In this document: one piece after another, positions 34,368-43,608 of the stretch
Layout: each line of letters opens with the position of its first letter
Position numbering within the stretch: the stretch's first letter is position 1
NCBI GenBank assembly: GCA_938083445.1
Contig: CALKCP010000011.1
Location: forward strand, 62,001 to 126,000
DNA from: an uncultured Ulvibacter sp.
GTDB lineage: Bacteria; Bacteroidota; Bacteroidia; Flavobacteriales; Flavobacteriaceae
DNA length: 64,000 nt
Reading direction: 5' to 3'
Notes under the pieces: model-generated
The model's input: only the letters and a program-made list of their open reading frames with translations
Database searches by the model: none
What the model was told of the DNA's origin: nothing
Translations under genes and position numbers: made by a program

Positions 34368-37028
34368 TTATTTCACTATCAATTTCCCAGTTTTTACCTG
34401 TTGTTGGCTATTGGTAAGTCTTAAAAGGTACATTCCGGAGGAAAGCATCTCGGTGTTTATTCTTAAGGGAATATTGTTGCGAAATGTGTGTGTGACCGAA
34501 TTTATTTTTTGTCCGTTAACCCCAAAAATGTCTATGATTACTTTTACTGTTTCTGAAGTATTCAATTTTACGTTTACAAAGTCACTTGATGGGTTAGGGT
34601 ACATTGAAATCTCATTAGCTAGAGAATTTTCTTGGATACCCAATATTGGATCTATGCTAAAATCTATGATACCTGAGCCCCATGATCCAAAACGCACAAC
34701 ATTAGTTTCTTGAATATAATCTACGTCCATTACATTGAAAAACCCTATACCTTCGGCCATAGAGGTCCACTCTTCTTGTACTACATCAAAAACATAAGGA
34801 CCAATATCTGTTCCTGCAAATACGAATTCACCATTTGGTAAAACAATCATTCCACCCGTTTGTGCATCATCGCCTGCAGGAAAATCCCCAGTAACATCAT
34901 CCCATGAAACTCCCCCATCTTTTGATAATATCGAGCCAATGTCATTATCGCTTGGTCCAGAAAATAAAACCCAATTATCATTACCAGGTAGTACAATACC
35001 GCTGCCAATGTCTCCTCTTGTAAACCCTCCAGGAGTCATGACAAATGGCGTGTTTATTCCATCCCCAAAAGTATTCCCTCTATCTGTTGAAATAAATATT
35101 TTTCCATCTTGTAACATATATAATAAGTCAGGGTTTTCGTTGCCCTGTGCTAAGGCAGCGACTTGATTTTCACCTTTATCTACTGTGTGCCCTATTAAAT
35201 TATTATTATCCCAAGTTGCTCGGTAGAGGTCTCTAGATAAGATCCAAATGTTTTCATCTGGAGCATTATGGTCAATGTATGTTTGTACCCAGTTCATTTC
35301 TGAATTTTGAGGAAAATTAACTGTCGGGCTTGAATTAAACCTTGAGTTAATTGTACCGATTGATTGAAATGTTCCCCCAGCGGTATAGACTTTAACAGGA
35401 GCCCATACTTTATCCCCTTGTCGATTCCATTTCCATGCATTAAGCCCATCATAACTATTTATAGGTGGCCCATCACCTCCAATAGATTGGTAAAAATCTA
35501 GAACGTTTCCATCAGTACCAGGAATAATACTTTGAGACCCTTGATCTTGAGTTCCATAATTGATATGATCAGTATTGTTGGCACCTGTAAATAGACAATC
35601 TCTGTATACCAGAGGTGTTATTGTATTTAAGACATTTAAATTGATAAAGTGTGCATTGGCATACCCAGAATTATCATACCCGACACCAGGGTCTGGAAAA
35701 TCAGACCACTCTTTATACGATATGAAAATACCACCATCTGAACAACGTGCTGAAAATAGATCTCCACTACTATTATAAAAAAAGTGAGAAGCCTGAAAAT
35801 CTGGATGGTAATTAAACCTAATTCGATTGTAATAATCTTCTGCTGATAGATTAGTACCGTTTTGATACCATCCCCATCCCGCTTCATCGGTTAGGACTGT
35901 GCTTAATGCATCAGTAGAAATAATAGGAATCGCATATCCACCTAAAGCAATGTTTGGATCTTCAGGATGTGCCGCAAAAAATAAACCAGCGTCCATTTCT
36001 CCACTCGTATCTCCATACCAATTACCATGAGGGAATTTTTCGGTCCAAGAAATACCTTCATCCGTTGAAACCCAATAGTTTCTATTTTCGGTTACATAAA
36101 ACGTGCCTTGATCGCCTCCAATACTAAAAGCATTATCATTATGGTTACTTGAATAAGAACCTTTAAGGTCAAAGTCTGTTCCTGTTGCATTTAGTTTATA
36201 AAATGAGCCGCCTCTAGCCAAGTAGACATTATCTGCACCATCTTGAATTGCATATCTTGGTGTATAAAGGAAAGATGCTCGTGAGTTGACAAAATCTTTA
36301 AGTAAAGAAAAACTTACACCGTAATCTGTAGATACATAAACCGCTGTGTTATCGGTAACATAAATAGTATGATCCTCTTGCCTGTTAATTGCCGAACTTT
36401 TATTGGCTCCGGGAAGACCAGTTGCAAGTGTCCAGGTCACAGCATCGTCATCTGAATAATATAAAGGACCATTCTCAATATGAGCTACTAACCGTACTGC
36501 TCCTAAATGTTCAAAGGCAAACAGGTTTTGATACCGGTTAGGCCAATTTGCAGTTAAAAGCTGAAAATCATCCCCTCCTGTACCTGTGTTAGGATTATAA
36601 ATTGTGCCTTTGTGGATATAAGATTTCGAATTGTACTCACCAACATAGTGATTCAACGTTACCCCATATATAATATCCGTACCATCGAGCATCTCTGCAA
36701 ATTTAAACGCACCGGGCATGTTTTTTGGGCCTCTATTTACCCATTCTCCATTTAAAGCTCCTTTTGCATATGGGATATTAGACCCCTTAGAATTGAAATT
36801 TTTCGAGGTTTCAACCAGTTTTTCTAGAACTCGTTGATGATGTGCGGCTTGTTCAGGTGTCCAAATAGCATTTTTATCGGGATTATGAACCTTCCTTTCT
36901 TTTTTTCCTTTCTTCTCCGGAAGTAATGTAATTTCCTCCATACTCTCAGGATTAGTCGAATTCTCTTCACAAGATTGTGAGGCAATAACTAAAAAGCTTA
37001 TTACCACAAAAAACAATGTTTTTTTCAT
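34368..37028 (-). CDS. Secreted BNR-type protein with T9SS sorting domain
   Basis: An 886-residue protein. The start MKKTLFFVVISFLVIASQSC looks like a lipoprotein signal with cysteine at residue 20. A charged linker follows, then about 700 residues with sialidase-type Asp-box repeats (YSDDDAVTWTLATG, VSTDEGISWTEKFP, STDRGNTFGDG, SKDGGVSWDDVTG). The last 80 residues are a T9SS type A domain (SMYPNPSSDFVNVKLNTSET, GVNGQKINSV, LSSGMYLLRLTNSQQ, KLIVK). No catalytic residues are evident. It stands alone, and no terminator was found. Confidence 0.88.
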   Translation of the reverse strand: MKKTLFFVVISFLVIASQSCEENSTNPESMEEITLLPEKKGKKERKVHNPDKNAIWTPEQAAHHQRVLEKLVETSKNFNSKGSNIPYAKGALNGEWVNRGPKNMPGAFKFAEMLDGTDIIYGVTLNHYVGEYNSKSYIHKGTIYNPNTGTGGDDFQLLTANWPNRYQNLFAFEHLGAVRLVAHIENGPLYYSDDDAVTWTLATGLPGANKSSAINRQEDHTIYVTDNTAVYVSTDYGVSFSLLKDFVNSRASFLYTPRYAIQDGADNVYLARGGSFYKLNATGTDFDLKGSYSSNHNDNAFSIGGDQGTFYVTENRNYWVSTDEGISWTEKFPHGNWYGDTSGEMDAGLFFAAHPEDPNIALGGYAIPIISTDALSTVLTDEAGWGWYQNGTNLSAEDYYNRIRFNYHPDFQASHFFYNSSGDLFSARCSDGGIFISYKEWSDFPDPGVGYDNSGYANAHFINLNVLNTITPLVYRDCLFTGANNTDHINYGTQDQGSQSIIPGTDGNVLDFYQSIGGDGPPINSYDGLNAWKWNRQGDKVWAPVKVYTAGGTFQSIGTINSRFNSSPTVNFPQNSEMNWVQTYIDHNAPDENIWILSRDLYRATWDNNNLIGHTVDKGENQVAALAQGNENPDLLYMLQDGKIFISTDRGNTFGDGINTPFVMTPGGFTRGDIGSGIVLPGNDNWVLFSGPSDNDIGSILSKDGGVSWDDVTGDFPAGDDAQTGGMIVLPNGEFVFAGTDIGPYVFDVVQEEWTSMAEGIGFFNVMDVDYIQETNVVRFGSWGSGIIDFSIDPILGIQENSLANEISMYPNPSSDFVNVKLNTSETVKVIIDIFGVNGQKINSVTHTFRNNIPLRINTEMLSSGMYLLRLTNSQQQVKTGKLIVK

Positions 37029-37051
37029 TTTATGAGATCTTGGTGATTGAA

Positions 37052-37100
37052 TAGAAAAAAAATATCGCCGCTCTTTTTACCAAAAAAAGGACGGCGATAT
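37052..37100 (-). terminator. Terminator of the beta-oxidation operon
   Basis: ATATCGCCG and CGGCGATAT form the stem with an inner CTTTTT/AAAAAG pairing. On the minus strand a run of T follows, 153 bp downstream of the acyl-CoA dehydrogenase stop. Confidence 0.7.
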
Positions 37101-37252
37101 AAAAATAGCACTTAAAAATTAATTCTTACTAGGTTTTATTTTAAATTTATATTCTTATCAAAAAACAAGATGTCTTAGTGTTAAACCGCTTTAAACAAAG
37201 GGATAACAAGAATAGGTTATATGCTTCATTATTTTTATCAGACACTACCGAT

Positions 37253-39055
37253 TTAAAAACAGTATTTATTCTCTGACGTAACTTTTTCAGCAATCATAAT
37301 ACGCAATGCAACCACATTTGGCAAATTTTGATATTTGGTAAAACGTTTCAAGCCTAGTAACATCATTTTTTGCTCGTCACCTTCTGCAAAGGAAACAATA
37401 GCAAGTTTTGCTTTCGTTTGTATTATGTCTACAGCGTGGTATAGGTATAACTGCGACATGGCTATTTGATATTTAGCATCTTCTTTGTCGCGTTTAGAAT
37501 TCTTTTGTGCTCGCAGAATGGCACTTTCAGCCATATAAATTTCAATAAGAATATCGGAGGCTGCCATGAGCATTTGTTGGTGATCTTCCAAGTCGGGTCC
37601 AAATTTTTGGACAGCTGCACCCGCAACCATTAAAAAGACTTTCTTAAGTTCTACTAGCATGGCTTTCTCTTCCGAAAGCACCTCAGAATAATCGGGTGTT
37701 TCAAAAGAAGGAATACCTGTTAATTCGTTCGCTACTGCCATGGCAGGTCCTAATAAATCTAAGTGGCCTTTCATCGCTTTTTTCACCAACATTCCAACCG
37801 ATAGCATTCGATTAATTTCATTGGTGCCTTCGTAAATTCGGGCAATACGTGCATCTCTCCAAGCCGCCTCCATTGGAGTATCTTCAGAGAATCCCATTCC
37901 ACCGAATATTTGAATTCCTTCATCTGCACAGTTCTGAAGGTCTTCAGAAAGGGCAACCTTCAAAATAGAACATTCAATGGCGTATTCTTCAACACCCTTA
38001 AGCTCTGCTTCCTGATGCGAGTTCCCGGCAGCTACTCTTAATGCGATTCGATCTTCAATATTTTTTGATGCTCTATAGGTAGCACTTTCACCAACAAACG
38101 TATTTGCTGCCATCTCCGCTATTTTTGCCTTAATAGCGCCAAATTCTGCTATGGGCTTATCAAACTGCCTTCTTTCGTTGGCATATTGTGTTGCAAAAGA
38201 GGTAACGCGACGTTGTGAGTCGAGACAGGCACCTGCCAATTTTATACGACCTACATTTAAAGCGTTCATTGCGATTTTAAATCCACTGCCACGTTGTGAC
38301 AGCATATTTTCAACAGGAACTTTAGTCTCACTAAAGAAAACCTGCCTAGTTGAGGAAGCACGAATTCCTAATTTATGTTCTTCTTCTCCCATCGTAATAC
38401 CATTAGATGGGTCATTCTCCACGATAAAACCAGTGATGTTTTTATCGTCTTCAATTCGAGCAAAGACGATCATTACATTACAGAATCCTGCATTTGAAAT
38501 CCACATCTTCTGTCCGCTAATCTTGTAATGCGTACCATCCTCGCTAAGAACAGCCTTTGTTTTTCCACTGTTAGCATCACTACCTGCCCCTGGCTCTGTG
38601 AGGCAGTAGGCCCCAAACCACTCTCCAATAGCCAGTTTGGGAACGTATTTTTGTTTTTGTTCTTCTGTTCCATAAAGAGTAATAGGCAACGTACCAATCC
38701 CTGTATGAGCGCCAAAGGCGGTACTAAAAGAACCTGTTCCGCTTGAAATATAATCACAGGTAAGCAAGGTAGATACAAAGCCCATTCCCAGACCGCCGTA
38801 GGCCTCAGGCACTGCGACTCCCAGAAACCCGAGTGCTCCCGCTTTACGCATTACTTCTTCTGTTAGGGCGAAGTCTTTGTTTTCAAATCGGTCTTTATAG
38901 GCAATAATCTCACGTTCATTAAAAGCCATCACAGCCTCTTTCATCATGCGTTGTTCTTCGGTAAAATCTTCCGGAGTAAATATATCTTCACAGACCGATT
39001 CTTTCACTAAAAATTGACCGCCTCGGAGTAGTTCGTTTGTTTTTTCTGTGTTCAT
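37253..39055 (-). CDS. Acyl-CoA dehydrogenase
   Basis: First oxidation step of beta-oxidation: removes two hydrogens from acyl-CoA and passes electrons to ETF. About 600 residues when started at 39055 (MNTEKTNELLRGGQFLVKES); the frame extends to 39091. Length and C-terminal extension resemble the VLCAD/ACAD9 type. Signatures are YCLTEPGAGSDANSG, KMWISNAGFCNVMIVFARI, FGGMGFSEDTPMEAAWRDAR and RIYEGTNEINRM with the catalytic glutamate region. It is the last gene of the MarR-fad operon, 53 bp after the thiolase stop. Confidence 0.95.
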   Translation of the reverse strand: MNTEKTNELLRGGQFLVKESVCEDIFTPEDFTEEQRMMKEAVMAFNEREIIAYKDRFENKDFALTEEVMRKAGALGFLGVAVPEAYGGLGMGFVSTLLTCDYISSGTGSFSTAFGAHTGIGTLPITLYGTEEQKQKYVPKLAIGEWFGAYCLTEPGAGSDANSGKTKAVLSEDGTHYKISGQKMWISNAGFCNVMIVFARIEDDKNITGFIVENDPSNGITMGEEEHKLGIRASSTRQVFFSETKVPVENMLSQRGSGFKIAMNALNVGRIKLAGACLDSQRRVTSFATQYANERRQFDKPIAEFGAIKAKIAEMAANTFVGESATYRASKNIEDRIALRVAAGNSHQEAELKGVEEYAIECSILKVALSEDLQNCADEGIQIFGGMGFSEDTPMEAAWRDARIARIYEGTNEINRMLSVGMLVKKAMKGHLDLLGPAMAVANELTGIPSFETPDYSEVLSEEKAMLVELKKVFLMVAGAAVQKFGPDLEDHQQMLMAASDILIEIYMAESAILRAQKNSKRDKEDAKYQIAMSQLYLYHAVDIIQTKAKLAIVSFAEGDEQKMMLLGLKRFTKYQNLPNVVALRIMIAEKVTSENKYCF

Positions 39056-39107
39056 TGTTTCTTTATTTATTATGTCCGTTCGACCAGACAAATCTTATTC
39101 TATTTGC

Positions 39108-40298
39108 TTATTTCAAAAACTCAAAGATACCAGCAGCGCCTTGACCTGTTCCTACGCACATGGTAACCATTCCATAGCTTCCTTGCATGTTGCGTTTTCG
39201 CATTTCGTCAAAGAGTTGAACCGATAGTTTCGCTCCAGTACAACCCAGCGGGTGCCCCAATGCAATGGCTCCTCCGTTCACATTTACGATGTCTTGGTTG
39301 AGCTCAAGTTCGCGCATCACAGCTAACGACTGCGAAGCGAAGGCTTCGTTTAGCTCAATGAGCCCGATATCGTCTTGTTTCAGTCCAGCTTGTTTTAATG
39401 CCTTCGGAATTGCTGCTACAGGTCCAATACCCATAATACGTGGTTCTACACCTGCTGCGGCATAGTTCACTAGCCTGGCTATGGGTTCGAGGTTTAATTC
39501 TTTTACCATTTCTTCGCTCATTACCATAACAAAGGCAGCTCCGTCGCTCATTTGTGAGGCGTTTCCGGCTGTAACAGTTCCGCCTGCTGCAAATACTGCG
39601 CGTAACTTTGCCAATGCTTCCTTACTCGTTCCTGCTCGTGGCCCTTCATCTTTCGTTACGGTATATGATTTTGTGGCTTTTTTACCATTTTCATCGATAT
39701 AGGTTTGCGCAACATGTATAGGAACGATTTGATCTTGAAAACGATTTTCAGCTTGCGCTTTCAGGGCTTTCATATGGCTGTTAAATGCGAATTCATCTTG
39801 ATCTTCTCTAGAAACTTTGAACTGATTTGCTACGGCTTCTGCCGTGTTACCCATACCCCAGTAGTAATCTTCATGACCAGATTTTATTAGGTCGTAGTTT
39901 AATTCTGGTTTATACCCAGCCATAGGAACAGCGCTCATACTTTCGGCACCTCCGGCAATAATACAATCGGCCATTCCAGATTGAATTTTTGCAGTCGCAA
40001 TTCCAATGGTCTCAATTCCAGACGAGCAAAATCGATTTACAGTAACACCTGGAACGTCCACAGAATTTAATCCCATTAAAGAGATAAGACGCGCCATGTT
40101 AAGTCCTTGAGCACCTTCTGGCATGGCATTTCCAACAATGACGTCGTCTATGCGCTTCACGTCAAGTTGCGGTAATTCCTTCATCATGTGCTTGATGGTT
40201 TCTGCCGCTAACTCATCTGTTCTTTTAAACCGGAACACTCCCTTTGGTGCTTTTCCAACGGCTGTTCTGTATGCCTTTACTATATATGCTGTTTTCAT
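39108..40298 (-). CDS. Acetyl-CoA C-acyltransferase (thiolase)
   Basis: Last step of beta-oxidation: splits 3-ketoacyl-CoA with CoA to give acetyl-CoA. The 396 residues carry the nucleophile C91 (NRFCSSGIETIG), H349 (GGAIALGHPLGCTGAK) and C381 (MVTMCVGTGQGAAGIFE), the three active-site residues of thiolases. Position between the FadB-type enzyme and acyl-CoA dehydrogenase supports a FadA-like role rather than acetoacetyl-CoA synthesis. Confidence 0.95.
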   Translation of the reverse strand: MKTAYIVKAYRTAVGKAPKGVFRFKRTDELAAETIKHMMKELPQLDVKRIDDVIVGNAMPEGAQGLNMARLISLMGLNSVDVPGVTVNRFCSSGIETIGIATAKIQSGMADCIIAGGAESMSAVPMAGYKPELNYDLIKSGHEDYYWGMGNTAEAVANQFKVSREDQDEFAFNSHMKALKAQAENRFQDQIVPIHVAQTYIDENGKKATKSYTVTKDEGPRAGTSKEALAKLRAVFAAGGTVTAGNASQMSDGAAFVMVMSEEMVKELNLEPIARLVNYAAAGVEPRIMGIGPVAAIPKALKQAGLKQDDIGLIELNEAFASQSLAVMRELELNQDIVNVNGGAIALGHPLGCTGAKLSVQLFDEMRKRNMQGSYGMVTMCVGTGQGAAGIFEFLK

Positions 40299-40334
40299 GT
40301 TTTAATAGATCTTAGATTTTAGACTTAAGATTTT

Positions 40335-40520
40335 TTATATTTTCTTCGAAAATTTCTGGATGAACGAATACCTCATTTTCTGCATGTCAATAATCTCGTT
40401 TAATAATGTGTTAATTTTTTCTTCAGAAGGAAATTCAGAAGAAATGCATTAGGACTCTTCCGCTATTTTCATTGCCTTTTGCCAAATTTTTATTTCTTGA
40501 AAAGCAAACATTCTCTTCAT
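40335..40520 (-). pseudogene. Remnant of a four-helix-bundle (S23/IVS-type) protein gene
   Basis: On the minus strand MKRMFAFQEIKIWQKAMKIA-EES is followed by a stop codon. In the same frame comes SEFPSEEKINTLLNEIIDMQ and KMRYSFIQKFSKKI, then a stop. These are the N- and C-terminal helices of the four-helix-bundle family linked to intervening sequences of 23S rRNA genes (normal length about 115-120). The two central helices are deleted. It sits inside the fatty acid operon, between thiolase and the FadB-type gene. Confidence 0.75.
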
Positions 40521-40557
40521 TTGATTTCAGGGATTCGATGACCTAATTTTATCATAT

Positions 40558-42966
40558 CTAGTTTCTTAGTGGTTTCCCTTTTTGAATCATATGTTGCAAT
40601 CGTTCTATGGTCTTTCGCTCCCCGCATAGACTTAAGAAAGCTTCTCTTTCTAGATCTAATAAATATTGCTCGGTTACCAGTGTAGGTTCTGATAAATCGC
40701 CACCGGCCATCACATTGGCAAGTTTATTGGCAATTTTCATATCATGATCACTAATGTAGTTGCTCTCTTTCATAGAATCTGTGCCCACCAAAAACATACC
40801 TAAAGCTTGTTTTCCCAGCACCTTTACATCTTTCCTTTTCACGGGCATGGTATACCCTTGATCTGCCATCATTCTTGCCGTAGCTTTTGCTGTTGCAATT
40901 TGCCGGTCTCTATTCACAACGACGATGTCTTTCCCTTTTTTAAGAATATCTAAATCGAAAGCTTCATAAGCAGACGTTGACACTTTTGCCATTCCGATGG
41001 TTAAGAAATGTTCTTGTAAAACGTTCAACTCCACATCTCCTTTTTGGAACATATCACTGGCACGTAATGCCATTTCTTTAGAACCTCCGCCTCCTGGAAT
41101 AACACCAACACCAAACTCAACTAAGCCGATATAACTTTCGGCTGCTGCGACAACTCTATCTGCGTGGAGGGTCATTTCACAGCCGCCACCTAAGGTCATT
41201 CCATGCGGCGCAACAACGGTTGGAATAGCCGAGTAGCGTAATCGCATGCAGCTATCTTGAAAATACTTTATAGCTGCGTTCAATTCGTCATACTCTTGCT
41301 CTACAGCCATCATGAAGATCATCCCAATATTGGCACCCACTGAGAAATTTGCACCTTGATTTCCAATAACCAATCCATCGAAATCTTTTTCTGCAATGTC
41401 GATTGCTTTGTTAAATCCGGCAAGCACATCACCACCAATACTGTTCATTTTACTCTGAAATTCACAATTAAGAATCCCGTCTCCAAGATCTTCAATTACA
41501 ACACCGCTATTTTTAAATACTTCTGAAGACGATCGAATATTATCCAATATAATAAAGGCATCTTGTCCAGGTACTTTTAGGTATTTTTTCTGCGGAATGT
41601 CATAGTAATAGGTTGCCCCATTTTTAATAGTGTAGAAAGAGTCAATGCCCGCTTCTAGCATTTCGTTCACCCAGGGAGCAGGCTCTTTACCCAACTCTTT
41701 AATTAAGGCAATTCCGGCTTTCACGCCAACGGCATCCCATATTTGGTAAGGACCGTGTTCCCAACCAAATCCTGCTTTCATAGCATCATCAATTTTATAA
41801 AGTTCGTCTGATATCTCAGGTATGCGTTTTGATATATATGCAAACATACTACCGAAGCTTTTTTGGTAAAAGATACCGGCCTTGTCTTGTCCAGCAACAA
41901 GAACCTTAAATCGATCAACGACTTTGTCGATTGATTTTGTAAGCTCTAGGGTAGCGAATTTAGCCTTGGCGCTTTTTCTGTATTCTAGGGTTTCAAGATC
42001 CATACCGAGGATTTCACTTTTGCCATCGGCATTCTTGATTTTTTTGTAAAACCCTTGTCCAGTTTTGCTTCCTAACCAATTGTTTTCGATCATTGTATTG
42101 ATAAAAGCAGGTAGTTGAAAGACGTCGTGTTCTTCGTCTTCTGGGCAGTTTTCATAGATTCCATTTGCCACGTGAACCAAAGTGTCGAGACCTACTACGT
42201 CTACGGTTCGAAAGGTTGCTGATTTTGGTCGTCCAATTACAGGACCTGTCAATTTATCTACTTCTTCAACGGTTAGTCCCATTTCCTTCACAAGATGGAA
42301 GAGGCTTTGTATTCCGAAAATACCGATACGGTTCCCTATAAAAGCAGGGGTGTCTTTGGCTATTACCGTCGTCTTTCCAAGGAATTTTTCGCCATAATTA
42401 TTAAAGAAGTTTAAAACGTCTTCCGATGTGTCTGGTCCAGGAATTATTTCAAATAATTTGAGATAACGCGGTGGATTGAAAAAATGCGTTCCACAAAAAT
42501 GCTTTTTGAAGTCGTCACTTCGACCTTCATTCATAAATTTTATAGGAATTCCTGAAGTATTTGATGTAATCAAGGTTCCCGGAGTTCTATATTTTTCAAG
42601 CTTTTCAAAGACAATTTTTTTAATGTCTAATCGCTCAACGACTACTTCAATAATCCAATCTGCATCTTTTATTTGCGCTATATCATCTTCCAGGTTCCCG
42701 GTGGTAATACGTTTTGCAAAATCAATATGATATAGAGGAGCCGGTCTCGATTTTATTGCAGTAGTTAACGCTTCATTTACTAGGCGATTGCGAACTACTT
42801 TATCGTCTAGACTTAGACCTTTGCTCTTTTCTTTATCACTTAGTTCGCGCGGGATAATGTCAAGTAGTAAAACGTCAACACCAATATTAGCGAAATGACA
42901 AGCGATGCCGCTTCCCATAATACCTGAACCAATTACGGCTATTTTTTTTATTCTTCTTTTCGACAT
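40558..42966 (-). CDS. 3-hydroxyacyl-CoA dehydrogenase/enoyl-CoA hydratase fusion
   Basis: Two middle steps of beta-oxidation in one 802-residue protein. The NAD-binding domain comes first (VIGSGIMGSGIACHFANIGV, residues 11-30), then the dehydrogenase C-terminal domains with HFFNPPRYLKLFEIIPG. The enoyl-CoA hydratase domain is at the end (about 495-720: VGANIGMIF, GMTLGGGCEMTLHADRVVAA, GLVEFGVGVIPGGGGSKEM). This order fits the FadN-like group, not E. coli FadB. It starts 1 bp after the MarR gene ends, so they are tightly coupled. Confidence 0.94.
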   Translation of the reverse strand: MSKRRIKKIAVIGSGIMGSGIACHFANIGVDVLLLDIIPRELSDKEKSKGLSLDDKVVRNRLVNEALTTAIKSRPAPLYHIDFAKRITTGNLEDDIAQIKDADWIIEVVVERLDIKKIVFEKLEKYRTPGTLITSNTSGIPIKFMNEGRSDDFKKHFCGTHFFNPPRYLKLFEIIPGPDTSEDVLNFFNNYGEKFLGKTTVIAKDTPAFIGNRIGIFGIQSLFHLVKEMGLTVEEVDKLTGPVIGRPKSATFRTVDVVGLDTLVHVANGIYENCPEDEEHDVFQLPAFINTMIENNWLGSKTGQGFYKKIKNADGKSEILGMDLETLEYRKSAKAKFATLELTKSIDKVVDRFKVLVAGQDKAGIFYQKSFGSMFAYISKRIPEISDELYKIDDAMKAGFGWEHGPYQIWDAVGVKAGIALIKELGKEPAPWVNEMLEAGIDSFYTIKNGATYYYDIPQKKYLKVPGQDAFIILDNIRSSSEVFKNSGVVIEDLGDGILNCEFQSKMNSIGGDVLAGFNKAIDIAEKDFDGLVIGNQGANFSVGANIGMIFMMAVEQEYDELNAAIKYFQDSCMRLRYSAIPTVVAPHGMTLGGGCEMTLHADRVVAAAESYIGLVEFGVGVIPGGGGSKEMALRASDMFQKGDVELNVLQEHFLTIGMAKVSTSAYEAFDLDILKKGKDIVVVNRDRQIATAKATARMMADQGYTMPVKRKDVKVLGKQALGMFLVGTDSMKESNYISDHDMKIANKLANVMAGGDLSEPTLVTEQYLLDLEREAFLSLCGERKTIERLQHMIQKGKPLRN

Positions 42967-42967
42967 C

Positions 42968-43417
42968 TTATACTGTTTTTTCGGGGGTGTATATTTTTTT
43001 GTTGTTGATGAGTTCCAAGATAGTGTTCGCTACTCTTTTGAACACCCTAAGATCTTCTTCGGATATCGCTTTTTTCACCGCATCATCAAAGCCGAGAACT
43101 ACAGTTTTTGAAAACTCTCGCATTTCTTGCCCAAATGGGGTTAGATGTATAATCACACCGCGACCATCCAAAGGGTTTGGTTTCCGAACGATAAGCCCTT
43201 TTTCTTCCATTGTCTTTAACGTTCGAGAGAGACTTGTGGCTTCCATTCCCATTTTCGGTCCTAATGCTGTTGATGAAGTCCCTTTTTCTGTATCGATACT
43301 AATAAGCGCAAAGCCTGTAGCCATAGAACTTCCTTTTTTCCCAGCTTCTTCATTATACATTTTCATTACACCTATCCAGGTGGAACGCAGCACATAGTCG
43401 ATGGTTTTTTCTTTCAT
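42968..43417 (-). CDS. MarR-family regulator of the beta-oxidation operon
   Basis: A 149-residue winged-helix dimer: STALGPKMGMEATSLSRTLK is the recognition helix region and GLIVRKPNPLDGRGVIIHLT the wing. It is the first gene of the operon with the FadB-type enzyme, thiolase and acyl-CoA dehydrogenase, so it probably represses the operon and responds to acyl-CoA or fatty acids. A palindrome in the promoter (43460-43477) is the likely binding site. Confidence 0.93.
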   Translation of the reverse strand: MKEKTIDYVLRSTWIGVMKMYNEEAGKKGSSMATGFALISIDTEKGTSSTALGPKMGMEATSLSRTLKTMEEKGLIVRKPNPLDGRGVIIHLTPFGQEMREFSKTVVLGFDDAVKKAISEEDLRVFKRVANTILELINNKKIYTPEKTV

Positions 43418-43435
43418 AGAAGTTTTTCAGAAGTC

Positions 43436-43477
43436 CAAAGATAGGGAAAGATATTATGCGTGCATAGTAAATTGCAC
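43436..43477 (-). promoter_or_regulatory. Promoter and candidate MarR operator of the fad operon
   Basis: On the minus strand TATCTTTG (43436-43443) is an exact -7 box, 18 bp before the MarR start codon. The inverted repeat GTGCA-N8-TGCAC (43460-43477) lies where the -33 contact should be. A second near-match, TATCTTTC, lies at 43447-43454. Repressor binding here would block polymerase. Confidence 0.6.
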
Positions 43478-43526
43478 AATTAGTTTGGTAATTTTTCTAT
43501 AATGAATTTACTTTTTGTAGGATACA

Positions 43527-43562
43527 AACCAAAGCGTCTTCCTATTGGAAGACGCTTTGGTT
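43527..43562. terminator. Terminator hairpin between acyl-CoA ligase and the fad operon
   Basis: AACCAAAGCGTCTTCC and GGAAGACGCTTTGGTT form a perfect 16-bp stem with a four-base loop. It lies 46 bp after the ligase stop. The T run is weak, so efficiency is uncertain. Confidence 0.75.
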
Positions 43563-43608
43563 AATAATGAAACAAATATGTATTATATGAGTCGAAACTG
43601 CCGTCCGC

